A stretch of 64,000 bases of DNA, taken from positions 992,001-1,056,000 of the forward strand of contig JACKHM010000002.1 of the NCBI GenBank assembly GCA_020638995.1, read 5' to 3'. Shown in pieces: positions 45,311 through 54,420 of this stretch. The notes under the pieces were generated by a model, which saw only the letters and a list, made by a program, of their open reading frames with translations, was not told the origin of the DNA and did no database searches. Position 1 is the stretch's first letter. Each line of letters begins with the position of its first letter. The stretch is from Planctomycetaceae bacterium. GTDB taxonomy: Bacteria > Planctomycetota > Planctomycetia > Pirellulales > Pirellulaceae. Made by a program: the position numbers and the translations under genes.

Positions 45311-48300
45311 TCACTTCAGCGTTGTCAAGTACGCGACCAAGTCACGCAGCTCGGATTCGGACATTGTTCGATCCAACCCCGCTGGCATCACTGAAACCGT
45401 ACTAGGTTGAAGCTCTTCAATTTCCGAGCGACGGACCATGATCTCCGTTTGTTCCGTGGTGCGCAGACGAATGGCGTCAATTGTTTCAGACAGAATGAGC
45501 CCCGTGTGGACTTTTCCATCGTTCGTCAAAACCCCAAACGTCTCAAATCCGCGGGCTAACGATGAACTCGGATAAAGGATCGCTTCCAATAAATCTCTTG
45601 CGGTGCGGCGAGCTCCCGTTGTCGTTAGATCAGGTCCAATCCGACCACCGCGGCCTTGCACAGTGTGACAGGTAATACAAGACGTCCGCTGTCCTTCAAA
45701 AACGGCCTTGCCTCGCAAAGGATCGCCACCAGCCATAATACGCTCTAGTTGCGTCAACCGAGCGACTTGCTCCTCGCTTGATGCCCCTAACCGAAGTCGC
45801 AACCGGGCGATATCTCCCCGGAGACGATCGGAGAACCCGGCGAACGCCCCGTCAAATGCAACCGTCGAGAGACTTTCCAAACCTGGCGATGCACTAAGGC
45901 TCGCTAGCAACTCCCATCCAAGATCGTCGTCTTCGGCTCCTTCGTACGCGGCGAGCAGTGTGGACAACTCCAGCGGCCCCGCGTCACTCAACAAACCCGT
46001 CAAGGTATGTTGCTGCTCAGCACTAAGCTTTGCCGAGCCAATCGCCCTGGCTGCGGCGAGGCGCCGTGTGATCGGAATTTCGGCAGACAGCTGCGACGCG
46101 AGCAATGCGAATACTTGCTCATCGAACTCCGACCGGGGCGAGATTGCCGCGGCGGCTCGAACTCGTAGATCGATTGGACTTTTCTCATCGCGTGCAAGTA
46201 CGAGTAACGCTTCATCGACGTCGGTCGAGGTTCCACCCGTCGTTGCAGCTATGGCGGCATCAACGATTTCCGAGTCATCCGATTTGAGTTGCTTTGCCAC
46301 GCCCGCTACCCACGCGTCCGGTACGGCTGCAAGACTAGCGTCGCGTACTATCTCCAGCAGCGTCAGCGTCGCCAGTTTCGATTTGGCTGGTTCGCCGAGT
46401 GACAGACCCACGAACTCTTGCACCTTGTTATCTGCAGCAAATGCGAGTAAAAGCCGCTTTGCGGATGACGCTTCTCTCGGATCTATCTCACCCGCCGTCA
46501 GTATCGGTCGTACCGCGGCAATGGCCTCGTCGCTCCACTCGGGATGCGCGGCGATCACATCGATGGCTGCTCGTTGCAATGCGAGATCCGCCGTGTGCAA
46601 CAAGGATGTTACTTGCGATCGCTGCAGACTTTCCGAATTCATTTGGTTCAGTGCGATCAACGCTGCCCGCTGGACATTCGGATTGGAAGCTTCGAGACCG
46701 GCAAGCGTCTCGGCAGGCGCATCCATTTCTATCAGTGCATAGATCAACGCATGTTCTTGCATGCGTTCCAACGATTCCTCCCCTAGCGATGCAAGTATCG
46801 CTGGGACGGCTTTTGCGTCTCGCAATTTACCTAGCGCTGCCGCGGCGTCGCGGCGAACGGATGGCGCAGCATCGTCCAAGCGGGCGATTAGTTGCTCCGT
46901 CGCCTCAGAATCACCACGAGTTCCCAGGCTGACGACCGCGGACTGACGAACCGATCGGCTGTCGTCGTTCAGACACCTGCGAATCAACCCGTTGACTTCC
47001 GGCGAATCGATTCGCGAGAGAGCCCACACAGCGTTGCGGCGTGCGCGGACGCTCGGCGATGAAAGCAATTCCGCGAGCGGCACAACGGATGCCCCGCCCC
47101 GCGCAGCAACTTCGCGGATTGCTCGATCGCGAATGGCAAATCGCTCGTCATCGAGTAGCGCGGCAATGCTCGAAGGCGCGGCGTCCCAATCGATTGTCAT
47201 ACCCCGCGGATCCGGTACTGGCTTGGCATCCGTGCGTCGAATGCGATAGATCGCGCCAAAAATATTCGGCTTGGCGATCTGCGATGTGGGGCAGCCAATT
47301 CGAAACCAACCTCCGGTATCGATCACCAGTAAGCTGCCATCTGCGTCTTCGAGAACGTCGGTCGGATGAAAGTCTCCGCTATCACAACTAAGAAATTCTT
47401 CGACCTCCGCCGCGAACGTCGCCCCCACGCGAGATAGCTTTGCGCGTACGACTTTGTGCGTGTTGAATTCTGTGATGAAGAAGTTGTCCGTAAACTCGTC
47501 GCCAAACTGCGTCCCGCGATATCGGTTTGTTCCCGAAACCGCGACGTGCCCCAGATTCACGACCGGCGGCAAGAGATCACCCGTACGTTTAAATTCGGCG
47601 ACAACCTGAGGCTGATCGTGCCGAGGATAGACACCCCCATGCACCCAATGCACCAGACAATCACCTCGCTGCCGATACAAAATGTTCACCGTACCGAGCA
47701 TCTCACCGTCTTCGGTAAAATCAATTTCAACTGGATTATCCATCCCGCCACCACAATGGACCTGGATGTCGCTGCCGTCCGGCTTACAGGAAAAGATGCG
47801 CGCCGCTTTGCCTTTGCTCAGAATGTGTCCGCCGTCGTCACGAAACTCATGCCCGTGCCGTCCCTCGCACCAGTAGATGCGACCACAGGGACCCAGGAAA
47901 CAACCATGGACATCCGCCGCGTTGCCGGTGTATCCAAACTCGTTTACGATCTGTTCGCGAATGTCCGCGATGCCATCGTCGTTCATATCTCTTAAACGCC
48001 AGATGCCTCCGGATGATGCGATATACAAGGCTCCCGCGTGCCACAATGCTCCCTGTGGAAACGTCATCTTGTCGGCAAAGACCGTGCTCTTGTCGAAGCG
48101 ACCGTCGCCATCCGTATCTTCGATCATGCGGATGAAGTTGGGAAGCTGTTCTTCAAGATCGGCTCGCTTCAAATTCTCGCCGGCGCTCTCTGCAATGAAC
48201 AACCGGCCACGGTCATCAAATGCCGCCATCATCGGATGTTTTACCAAGGGCGGCGCCGCTGCGAGCTCTACAACGAACCCGCTCGGCACTTGAATCGCGG

Positions 48301-48400
48301 CTGGAGCGAATCTCAACTCATCTGCGGTGGCAAAGTCCACCACAAGCGACAACTGAAACAAAACAGCAGCTACACGCATCAGCGACGCGAATCTGGGCAT
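45311..48400 (-). CDS. PVC-type heme-binding dehydrogenase with HEAT repeats
   Basis: 1029 residues from ATG 48400, fixed by AAGGAGG (5-base spacing). Signal peptide LMRVAAVLFQLSLVVDFATA. The first part (about residues 25-390) is the membrane-bound dehydrogenase propeller (PPLVKHPMMAAFDDRGRLFI, EDTDGDGRFDKSTVFADKM). HEAT-type repeats follow from about 420 to 850 (ARRNAVWALSRIDSPEVNGL). A C-terminal cytochrome c has CITCH near residue 907 with VQGRGGRIGPDL and MPAGLDRTMSESELRDLVAYL. These proteins are widespread in planctomycetes and likely oxidise an alcohol or sugar in the periplasm; substrate unknown. Confidence 0.94.
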   Translation of the reverse strand: MPRFASLMRVAAVLFQLSLVVDFATADELRFAPAAIQVPSGFVVELAAAPPLVKHPMMAAFDDRGRLFIAESAGENLKRADLEEQLPNFIRMIEDTDGDGRFDKSTVFADKMTFPQGALWHAGALYIASSGGIWRLRDMNDDGIADIREQIVNEFGYTGNAADVHGCFLGPCGRIYWCEGRHGHEFRDDGGHILSKGKAARIFSCKPDGSDIQVHCGGGMDNPVEIDFTEDGEMLGTVNILYRQRGDCLVHWVHGGVYPRHDQPQVVAEFKRTGDLLPPVVNLGHVAVSGTNRYRGTQFGDEFTDNFFITEFNTHKVVRAKLSRVGATFAAEVEEFLSCDSGDFHPTDVLEDADGSLLVIDTGGWFRIGCPTSQIAKPNIFGAIYRIRRTDAKPVPDPRGMTIDWDAAPSSIAALLDDERFAIRDRAIREVAARGGASVVPLAELLSSPSVRARRNAVWALSRIDSPEVNGLIRRCLNDDSRSVRQSAVVSLGTRGDSEATEQLIARLDDAAPSVRRDAAAALGKLRDAKAVPAILASLGEESLERMQEHALIYALIEMDAPAETLAGLEASNPNVQRAALIALNQMNSESLQRSQVTSLLHTADLALQRAAIDVIAAHPEWSDEAIAAVRPILTAGEIDPREASSAKRLLLAFAADNKVQEFVGLSLGEPAKSKLATLTLLEIVRDASLAAVPDAWVAGVAKQLKSDDSEIVDAAIAATTGGTSTDVDEALLVLARDEKSPIDLRVRAAAAISPRSEFDEQVFALLASQLSAEIPITRRLAAARAIGSAKLSAEQQHTLTGLLSDAGPLELSTLLAAYEGAEDDDLGWELLASLSASPGLESLSTVAFDGAFAGFSDRLRGDIARLRLRLGASSEEQVARLTQLERIMAGGDPLRGKAVFEGQRTSCITCHTVQGRGGRIGPDLTTTGARRTARDLLEAILYPSSSLARGFETFGVLTNDGKVHTGLILSETIDAIRLRTTEQTEIMVRRSEIEELQPSTVSVMPAGLDRTMSESELRDLVAYLTTLK

Positions 48401-48627
48401 ACCGCCTCCTTGTATCGATGGCAGGCAAGGCTCGCGAACCAACCTGCAGCAGCACTTGTTGGGACAACTGTGGTGCGTTCAGTGTGCGTGATGCTTAGGC
48501 CAGGGTCAAGAAGAAGTCGGCTAGCAGCAGAGCGGTTGATGTCGGCAAATGCAAAACCGACGAGTCACAGAATCGTTGGTAACGTGCCATTTCGATAACC
48601 AAGCGATAGTGCGTGTGGAGATTTAGG

Positions 48628-50343
48628 TTACTTGACCTTCGCCCAAGTATCCCGGAGCGACACGGCGCGGTTGAAGACCAGTTTTCCAAGTTTGGAGTCT
48701 TTATCTAAGCAAAAGTAACCCGTCCGCTCGAACTGATAGCCGACTCCGACGGCGGCATCCGCCAAACTTGGTTCCAGCTTACAATCTGTCAATGTTTCCA
48801 GAGAGTTCGGATTCAAATTACTTCGCCAATCGGCATCGCCTTCCACGTCGTCCGGATCTTCCTTGGCGAACAAGTGATCATAGAGCCGAACTTCGGCGTT
48901 CGCGGCATGCTGGGCGGAAACCCAGTGAATCGTGCCCTTCACTTTACGCCCGTCCGGCGCGTTGCCTCCCTTCGTCTCGGGGTCATAGGTACAACGCAAC
49001 TCCACGACTTCGCCACTTTCGTCTTTGATGACCTTGGTGCATGTGACAAAGTAAGCATAGCGAAGGCGTACTTCTCTCCCCACGCTCAGCCGAAAAAACT
49101 TTTTCGGAGCATCGTCCATATAGTCCTCACGCTCAATGTAGATCTCGCGTGCAAAGGGAACCGTACGAGTGCCAGCCGACTCGTCCTGTGGATTGTTCAC
49201 CGCTTCGAGTTCTTCGACTTGGCCCTCGGGATAGTTTTCAATAACGACCTTCAAAGGACGAAGGACCGCCATTACCCGGTAGGCGCGTTCGTTCAGATCT
49301 TCACGGAGGGCATTCTCAAGCTGAACGATGTCGGTCACTCCGTCAAATTTCGTCACGCCAACGCGGCGGCAGAACTCACGAACCGCCTCCGGAGTATAGC
49401 CGCGGCGCCGCAACCCGCTGATCGTGGGCATGCGCGGATCGTCCCAGCCGTTGACGCGTCCCTCTTTAACTAGTTCGAGCAATCGCCGCTTGCTCATCAC
49501 CATGTAGGTCAGGTTCAGCCGCGAGAACTCGATTTGCTGCGGATGATGAATTCCAAGTGCTTCGCAGAACCAATCGTATAGGGGCCGATGGTTCTCAAAC
49601 TCCAAAGTACAGATCGAATGAGTGATCTTCTCCAACGCATCGGATTGCCCATGTGCATAGTCATACATCGGATAGATGCACCACTTGTCACCCGTGCGAT
49701 GGTGATGTGCCTTTAAGATTCGGTACATCACGGGATCGCGTAGATTGACGTTGGAGCTCGCCATGTCGATCTTCGCGCGCAGAGTACGGCTGCCGTCGGG
49801 GAACTCGCCGTCACGCATCTTCTGAAACAACGCCAAGTTTTCTTCGACGGAACGATTACGGTTGGGGCTATCTTTGCCGGGCTCAGTCAGCGTGCCGCGA
49901 TACTCACGAATCTGGTCGCCATCCAAATCACACACGTACGCTTTCCCATCGCTAATCAATTGAACCGCCCAATCGTACAATTGATCAAAGTAGTCGGAAG
50001 CAAAGAATTCGCGATCTTCCCAGTCGAATCCCAACCAGCGCACGTCCTCCTTGATGGAGTCAACATACTCCTGCTCTTCCTTGGTCGGATTCGTATCGTC
50101 GAAACGAAGGTTACAGCTGCCGTTGTATCGCTCAGCAAGCCCAAAGTTCAGGCAGATACTCTTCGCGTGTCCGATGTGCAGATAGCCGTTTGGCTCGGGC
50201 GGGAAGCGCGTGTGAACTTGCCCGTCCCACTTCCCGGACTTCAAATCATCTTCGATGATTTGCTCGATGAAGTTAAGCGTGCGTTTCTCTTCGCGAGAGT
50301 CACCAACTTGGTCATCGACGCTGTTTGGAGGAGCGGTATTCAT
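48628..50343 (-). CDS. glnS: glutaminyl-tRNA synthetase
   Basis: 571 residues. Class I synthetase with the HIGH signature in PPEPNGYLHIGHAKSICLNFG and the KMSKS-like VMSKRRLLELVKEG. The anticodon-binding beta-barrels follow (DAPKKFFRLSVGREVRLRYA, then GTIHWVSAQHAANAEVRLYDHLF). It charges tRNA-Gln directly. Presence of GlnRS means the Glu-tRNA amidation route is not the only source of Gln-tRNA-Gln. It is read toward the heme-binding dehydrogenase gene, with 227 bases between. Confidence 0.96.
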   Translation of the reverse strand: MNTAPPNSVDDQVGDSREEKRTLNFIEQIIEDDLKSGKWDGQVHTRFPPEPNGYLHIGHAKSICLNFGLAERYNGSCNLRFDDTNPTKEEQEYVDSIKEDVRWLGFDWEDREFFASDYFDQLYDWAVQLISDGKAYVCDLDGDQIREYRGTLTEPGKDSPNRNRSVEENLALFQKMRDGEFPDGSRTLRAKIDMASSNVNLRDPVMYRILKAHHHRTGDKWCIYPMYDYAHGQSDALEKITHSICTLEFENHRPLYDWFCEALGIHHPQQIEFSRLNLTYMVMSKRRLLELVKEGRVNGWDDPRMPTISGLRRRGYTPEAVREFCRRVGVTKFDGVTDIVQLENALREDLNERAYRVMAVLRPLKVVIENYPEGQVEELEAVNNPQDESAGTRTVPFAREIYIEREDYMDDAPKKFFRLSVGREVRLRYAYFVTCTKVIKDESGEVVELRCTYDPETKGGNAPDGRKVKGTIHWVSAQHAANAEVRLYDHLFAKEDPDDVEGDADWRSNLNPNSLETLTDCKLEPSLADAAVGVGYQFERTGYFCLDKDSKLGKLVFNRAVSLRDTWAKVK

Positions 50344-50908
50344 GTCTGTCCATACGTGTTTAGAGTGTGATTCCGTGCCTTTGATAAGTTAGGCAACTCT
50401 GTTGTCGCCAGATTGTATCGCCGCGACGCAAAAAGGGAACACCGATTCAGCCCCCTCAGCCGTCAGCCGGACGGCCTTCGACTTCCTGCCTACCATTGGA
50501 TATTTGATAGATCGGCGAAACACTCGCTTCGTCTTCGCAGCGAAGCGTCCAGACTTATTGAAACTCGTAAGTTCTCCCTTCGTAACGGTCACCGGGACTC
50601 AGGGTGGCAAGGCGAATCCGGCTCGCGGACCGGCTGATGCAACGTGACGCATTCACCGGTCGTGTTAATGCCATCCACGCCCGTTCGTGACGTCGTCGAC
50701 TCCGCGCGAGCGGGCTCTTCTCCCGTCCCACGCCATTAAGTCGAGCTGCCGGTTTCGGGTCGATGCTATCGCATTCAAGACGAACTACTGTTGCTGAAGG
50801 CCGCATAACTGTGCGACAACATTCGGTTGCTGCGATGCCGCCAATCCATTTACTGAACTCGAATCGCTCCCAAAGAACCGCAACTTGAAATCCGATCGAC
50901 CGCCCGAG
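50344..50908. other. divergent intergenic region
   Basis: No gene here convinces me; the small frames on both strands lack ribosome-binding sites and family features. One clear hairpin is present at 50525-50547 (CGCTTCG paired with CGAAGCG, 9-base loop). The region must hold the promoters of glnS and the DUF3754 gene. Confidence 0.5.
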
Positions 50909-52111
50909 ATGACTCGACTAACGTCAAAGCGTTCCCGCGAGCAGTTCATTCCGATTCGGAGAGCTCGGCTCGTACAATTGCTTGCCGACAACAGCTCCCT
51001 TTCAAGCGAGGAGCGGGCTTCGTTTGTGACGTGGTGCCAGCAAGTCGCAACAACCATCCACTCGGAGTACCACGCGAAGCTTGAGGCAATTAAGGACGAC
51101 TACGATTCGTTTAACCCCGATGCTGCAACCACAGGCGAGTTGGAGCGGTCACTGCAGGAACGTGAGCATGCCGCAACGCGACTGTTCACAAATCTTGCAT
51201 CAATTCTCAATGGAGCCAACTACCATCGGCTGTCACGTGAAGAGATCGAAGCAACCGCCGAAGCAGCGAGTGATTGGGGAGTTCATCTGAACGTCGACTT
51301 TACCGTGTTCAAGCAACTCGAAGTCTTCGCAAGGGGTGATGTGTTGGCGGCGCGGACGATCCGCCGCTGGAAGACAGGCTATCGCCGCGAGGCCGTTGAG
51401 GTACCGATCTATGAGCGCCTCGTCGTGGTGTTTCAACTGCATGAGCACAAACGACTCGACGGCACCGTCGATACACGAGCCATCTACCTAAAACTGTTCA
51501 AAAACATTCCGAAACAAGACATCGATATGCTGCTCCCGTGCGGCAATTTCCAAATGTCTTGGCTCGATCACGGCAAGGTTATCGTACCGACGATGTCCGG
51601 CTTTTTGATGGCAGTGGCAAAAGGCTTCACCGCCGCGATCGGCGCGCTGTTTCACGGGTTCTGGGGTGTGATCGCGTTCCTTGGATTTGTGGGCGGGACG
51701 GCAGGGTATGGGGTCAAGTCGTTCCTGGGATATCTTCGGACAAAGGACAAGTACCAGCTCAACTTGACTCGCCATTTGTATTACCAAAACCTCGATAACA
51801 ACGCAGGCGTCATGTTTCGCATTTTGGACGAAGCCGAGGAGCAGGAATGTCGTGAAGTAATCTTGGCCTATGAGCTACTTCGACGAGAGGCGAACCAAGA
51901 TGGTTGGAGTGAGTCGGAACTTGACACTGCAGCGGAAGCGTTCTTACAAGGAATCTTGGGCTTTCAGGTCGACTTTGAAGTCGCTGACGCACTCGACAAA
52001 CTGAAGCGGCTTCGATACGCAACCGTCGATGCCCAAAAAATGTGGCGAGCGGTTCCTCTGGACTCTGCAATCGCAACGCACTTTGATACCGGCGGCAGAT
52101 CTCTCCCTTGA
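50909..52111 (+). CDS. DUF3754 (TMEM143-like) membrane protein
   Basis: 400 residues from ATG 50909 (TTG 50885 adds 8). A long soluble N-terminal region includes FTVFKQLEVFARGDVLAARTIRRWKTGYRREAVEVPIYERLVVVF, the typical core of DUF3754, then LLPCGNFQMSWLDHGKVIVPTM. Two membrane helices follow (GFTAAIGALFHGFWGVIAFLGFVGGTAGYGV). The C-terminal soluble part begins LNLTRHLYYQNLDNNAGVMFRILDEAEEQE. The family occurs in bacteria and, as TMEM143, in eukaryotes; biochemical role not known. Confidence 0.87.
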   Translation: MTRLTSKRSREQFIPIRRARLVQLLADNSSLSSEERASFVTWCQQVATTIHSEYHAKLEAIKDDYDSFNPDAATTGELERSLQEREHAATRLFTNLASILNGANYHRLSREEIEATAEAASDWGVHLNVDFTVFKQLEVFARGDVLAARTIRRWKTGYRREAVEVPIYERLVVVFQLHEHKRLDGTVDTRAIYLKLFKNIPKQDIDMLLPCGNFQMSWLDHGKVIVPTMSGFLMAVAKGFTAAIGALFHGFWGVIAFLGFVGGTAGYGVKSFLGYLRTKDKYQLNLTRHLYYQNLDNNAGVMFRILDEAEEQECREVILAYELLRREANQDGWSESELDTAAEAFLQGILGFQVDFEVADALDKLKRLRYATVDAQKMWRAVPLDSAIATHFDTGGRSLP

Positions 52112-52152
52112 CAACGGTTCGATCAAGTGGCGGCTGGCTCAAGAAACGACAA

Positions 52153-52184
52153 AGGCGAGTCGTCCGTCGAACGAACGCTCGCCT
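52153..52184 (-). terminator. hairpin between convergent genes
   Basis: AGGCGAG (52153-52159) pairs with CTCGCCT (52178-52184). On the minus strand it is followed by TTGTCGTTTCTTG, a modest T-rich tail. It lies between the stop codons of the DUF3754 and thioredoxin-YHS genes and can serve both. Confidence 0.55.
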
Positions 52185-52200
52185 GATGTCTGATCGAAAA

Positions 52201-53625
52201 CTACCGAGTAAACTGCCCGCTTGATTGCTGCAGCTTGGCCTGCCGAATCACGTTGAAGTAGTAGCTCGAGTTGGCGTGAAAGCGCTCAAGTGCAGCTTCA
52301 TCTGCGAATAATGCAATCGGCCCCGGTTCATCTATGTAAAGTCCGAACTCGCGACGTCCAGGCACCAGCTGGCCGGTCTCGGCGAACCGCACAGGATCGT
52401 AGCCGGCCATCAGAGGTGCGAAGACATGCGGGTTGGCGAGAAACTGCTGTTGCTGCTCGGGTCCCGCGAATAGATACACGCGTCCTTCGTGAACTGCTCC
52501 CCACTTCTTGTCACCGGGGGTCCAAACTCGGTTCTGGACAAGGGTGACCGGGCAGTACCCTTCGAGGGAAATCTGAGGTTGCGAGGGATTCTGCTGCGGA
52601 GGCTGAGTAGTTGGTGCGTGAGCAACAGGTACTTGGGGTGCGGGCTGCTGGCTGAAGCCACGTCCTTCGTATTGAGATTGCGGTGCAGGCGTGTTCGGAA
52701 TTTGACTCTGGGCAGACTGGACGTAGGCGTCTGGCGTTTGCGGTGCTGGTTTGTCATCCGCTCCACCGTAGGTTGTGTTTGGCGCGGCAAACTCATTTCG
52801 TTGAGGAGCTGGAGCTACCGAGTGCTGCGGACCGCTCGGGCGATTAGCATCATTGTCGTAGCTGGACGTTGGCTGCCCATAGCGAGATGAACGCACAGTG
52901 TTGCTGTTCTGAGGCGTTTCTTGTGCATAAGGGTTGGCATAGCGAGGAGCCAACTCTTGGTGCTGCGGAGCGGCGGACTGACCAAGTTGGTTTGAGTAGG
53001 CACCCGGTGCGAGCCCTCCCGGGTTCGCAGGCGTGGAGCTAGACTGTTCGGCAGAAGACTGGCCGTACCCTGGCTGACCATAGCGAGAAGTCTCATTTTG
53101 CGAAGGCGTATACGAACCGTAGCGTCCGACACTGGCGGTGTCCTGCTGAGGGCGAGTGTTAGCGGTCGGCACGACGTTGGGCGAGATTGGGTACGCACCA
53201 ACGCTCGCCTGTGCACGAATCCCGTCCAACATAGCGATATACTGATTCGAGTCCTGAAGGCTTTGGAATCGCTGAACCTCGCGTCCCTCAGGTGTTACAA
53301 TCACGTCTGTGGGAACCCGCTCGATTTTATAGAAATCTGCGAGTTGGGGTTGCTGAGTCGCATTAATCTTCACTGGAACATAGCCGGTGGTGAGCGCCCG
53401 AATGAACTCCGGTTGATTGAAAACATTGCGTTCGACTTGCTTACACGGGATGCAGCTATCGCTCCAAAAGTGCAGCAGCACCAGCCGATTCTGCCGCTCT
53501 GCCAAGTCCCGAGCCTCGCGCAAGTCTGTAATCCATGGAATTCTGTCTTGAGCCACCGTGGGCGCGGCGACGGCGAGTAGAGCAGTACAGAGGATCATCC
53601 GGCGTAGTGATTGGATCCGATTCAT
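52201..53625 (-). CDS. exported thioredoxin-fold protein with disordered middle and YHS-like domain
   Basis: 474 residues from ATG 53625. Signal peptide MILCTALLAVAAPTVA. A thioredoxin-like domain (about 25-140) has CxxC in HFWSDSCIPCKQVERNVF. The middle (about 140-355) is Gln/Pro/Ser-rich and disordered, with SRYG-type motifs repeated (TSRYGQPGYGQ, SSRYGQPTSSYD). The C-terminus has a YHS-like module (LEGYCPVTLVQNRVWTPGD, then GRVYLFAGPEQQQQFLANP), which in other proteins binds metals. Probably handles thiol or metal chemistry outside the cytoplasm. Confidence 0.85.
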   Translation of the reverse strand: MNRIQSLRRMILCTALLAVAAPTVAQDRIPWITDLREARDLAERQNRLVLLHFWSDSCIPCKQVERNVFNQPEFIRALTTGYVPVKINATQQPQLADFYKIERVPTDVIVTPEGREVQRFQSLQDSNQYIAMLDGIRAQASVGAYPISPNVVPTANTRPQQDTASVGRYGSYTPSQNETSRYGQPGYGQSSAEQSSSTPANPGGLAPGAYSNQLGQSAAPQHQELAPRYANPYAQETPQNSNTVRSSRYGQPTSSYDNDANRPSGPQHSVAPAPQRNEFAAPNTTYGGADDKPAPQTPDAYVQSAQSQIPNTPAPQSQYEGRGFSQQPAPQVPVAHAPTTQPPQQNPSQPQISLEGYCPVTLVQNRVWTPGDKKWGAVHEGRVYLFAGPEQQQQFLANPHVFAPLMAGYDPVRFAETGQLVPGRREFGLYIDEPGPIALFADEAALERFHANSSYYFNVIRQAKLQQSSGQFTR

Positions 53626-53861
53626 GGTCACAATACTCAATTTGAGGTGATATCAATTCCCCGGTCTGCCGGGGCAGAGCGACTTACCCGGATATATCGG
53701 CAGTCGACCCGATCGGTTGTAGTAAAAATGCCGATTGCGTTAAACTTTTCCGATTACGTCGACATTGGCTGTTAAATGATGTTTTCACGAGAGAACGTGC
53801 TGGCGTCCCGTGCTATCGAGAAAAAGTTCTCAAGTCACCCAGATATCCACTGATCAATAGG

Positions 53862-53889
53862 TTGACATGGACGATGAAGTTAGTAAGAT
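53862..53889 (+). promoter_or_regulatory. putative promoter for the rho leader
   Basis: TTGACA (53862-53867), a perfect -35 element, is followed after 16 bases by TAAGAT (53884-53889). It lies about 530 bases upstream of the rho start. Confidence 0.55.
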
Positions 53890-53895
53890 GCCGTA

Positions 53896-54420
53896 AGTTT
53901 TCAGCCTGCGAACAAATGCAGGTTTGCTTGCCCAGGAATTACTTGCCTGTGGGCGCCCCGGTTAGAAAGAGCACTCTCACGCCGAAAGCGTGTAATCTCA
54001 GGGGGGTGAGGGACACATTTCTTTAACGAGAGATGTACCAACGGTGACTCACGATGATAAGCGATCCTCGGGAGGAGATCTTACTCACAGCCAGGTAGGT
54101 CGAGCGGCGAAAACTAACTACACCCCATTTGGATCGGTTCTTTACTTGGCTTTTGAGCCGGTTGGTTCGCCGAGACAAGACCGAAAAGACGTTTCTGAGT
54201 TTTCGTGGGGATCAGCGGATTTGGCATCATCCGACGTGACGGTTTGATGAACAACTTCGCCTACTGATAAAGCATTCCTTAAGAATTAATGCCGCCACCT
54301 CACCTCGCTTGTAGTGGGTGGCTGGGACAGGTCGTCTCGCAGAGCGAACTGCTTCCCGGTGTGAAGGGCGTCGGTATTCTCAAATTGATAGCGGACACGC
54401 CGCTGTTTCAGGGTAAGTAC
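53896..54420 (+). ncRNA. long structured 5' leader of rho (candidate cis-regulatory RNA)
   Basis: About 525 bases separate the predicted promoter from ATG 54421. Hairpins seen by eye are CCTGC/GCAGG (53905-53922), GCCCA/TGGGC (53930-53954) and CACGC-CGAAA-GCGTG (53978-53992). No known riboswitch core is recognisable. A 67-codon frame at 54044-54247 starts with GTG and lacks a good ribosome-binding site, so I do not call it. Rho genes in other bacteria are autoregulated through their leaders, so a control role is plausible. Confidence 0.4.

Noticed and set aside
50389..50592. 67-codon minus-strand frame upstream of glnS
   Set aside because: No ribosome-binding site and no recognisable family; overlaps another frame on the plus strand of equal weakness.
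54044..54247. 67-codon frame in the rho leader as a leader peptide
   Set aside because: GTG start without a convincing ribosome-binding site and no amino-acid bias; kept only as part of the leader.
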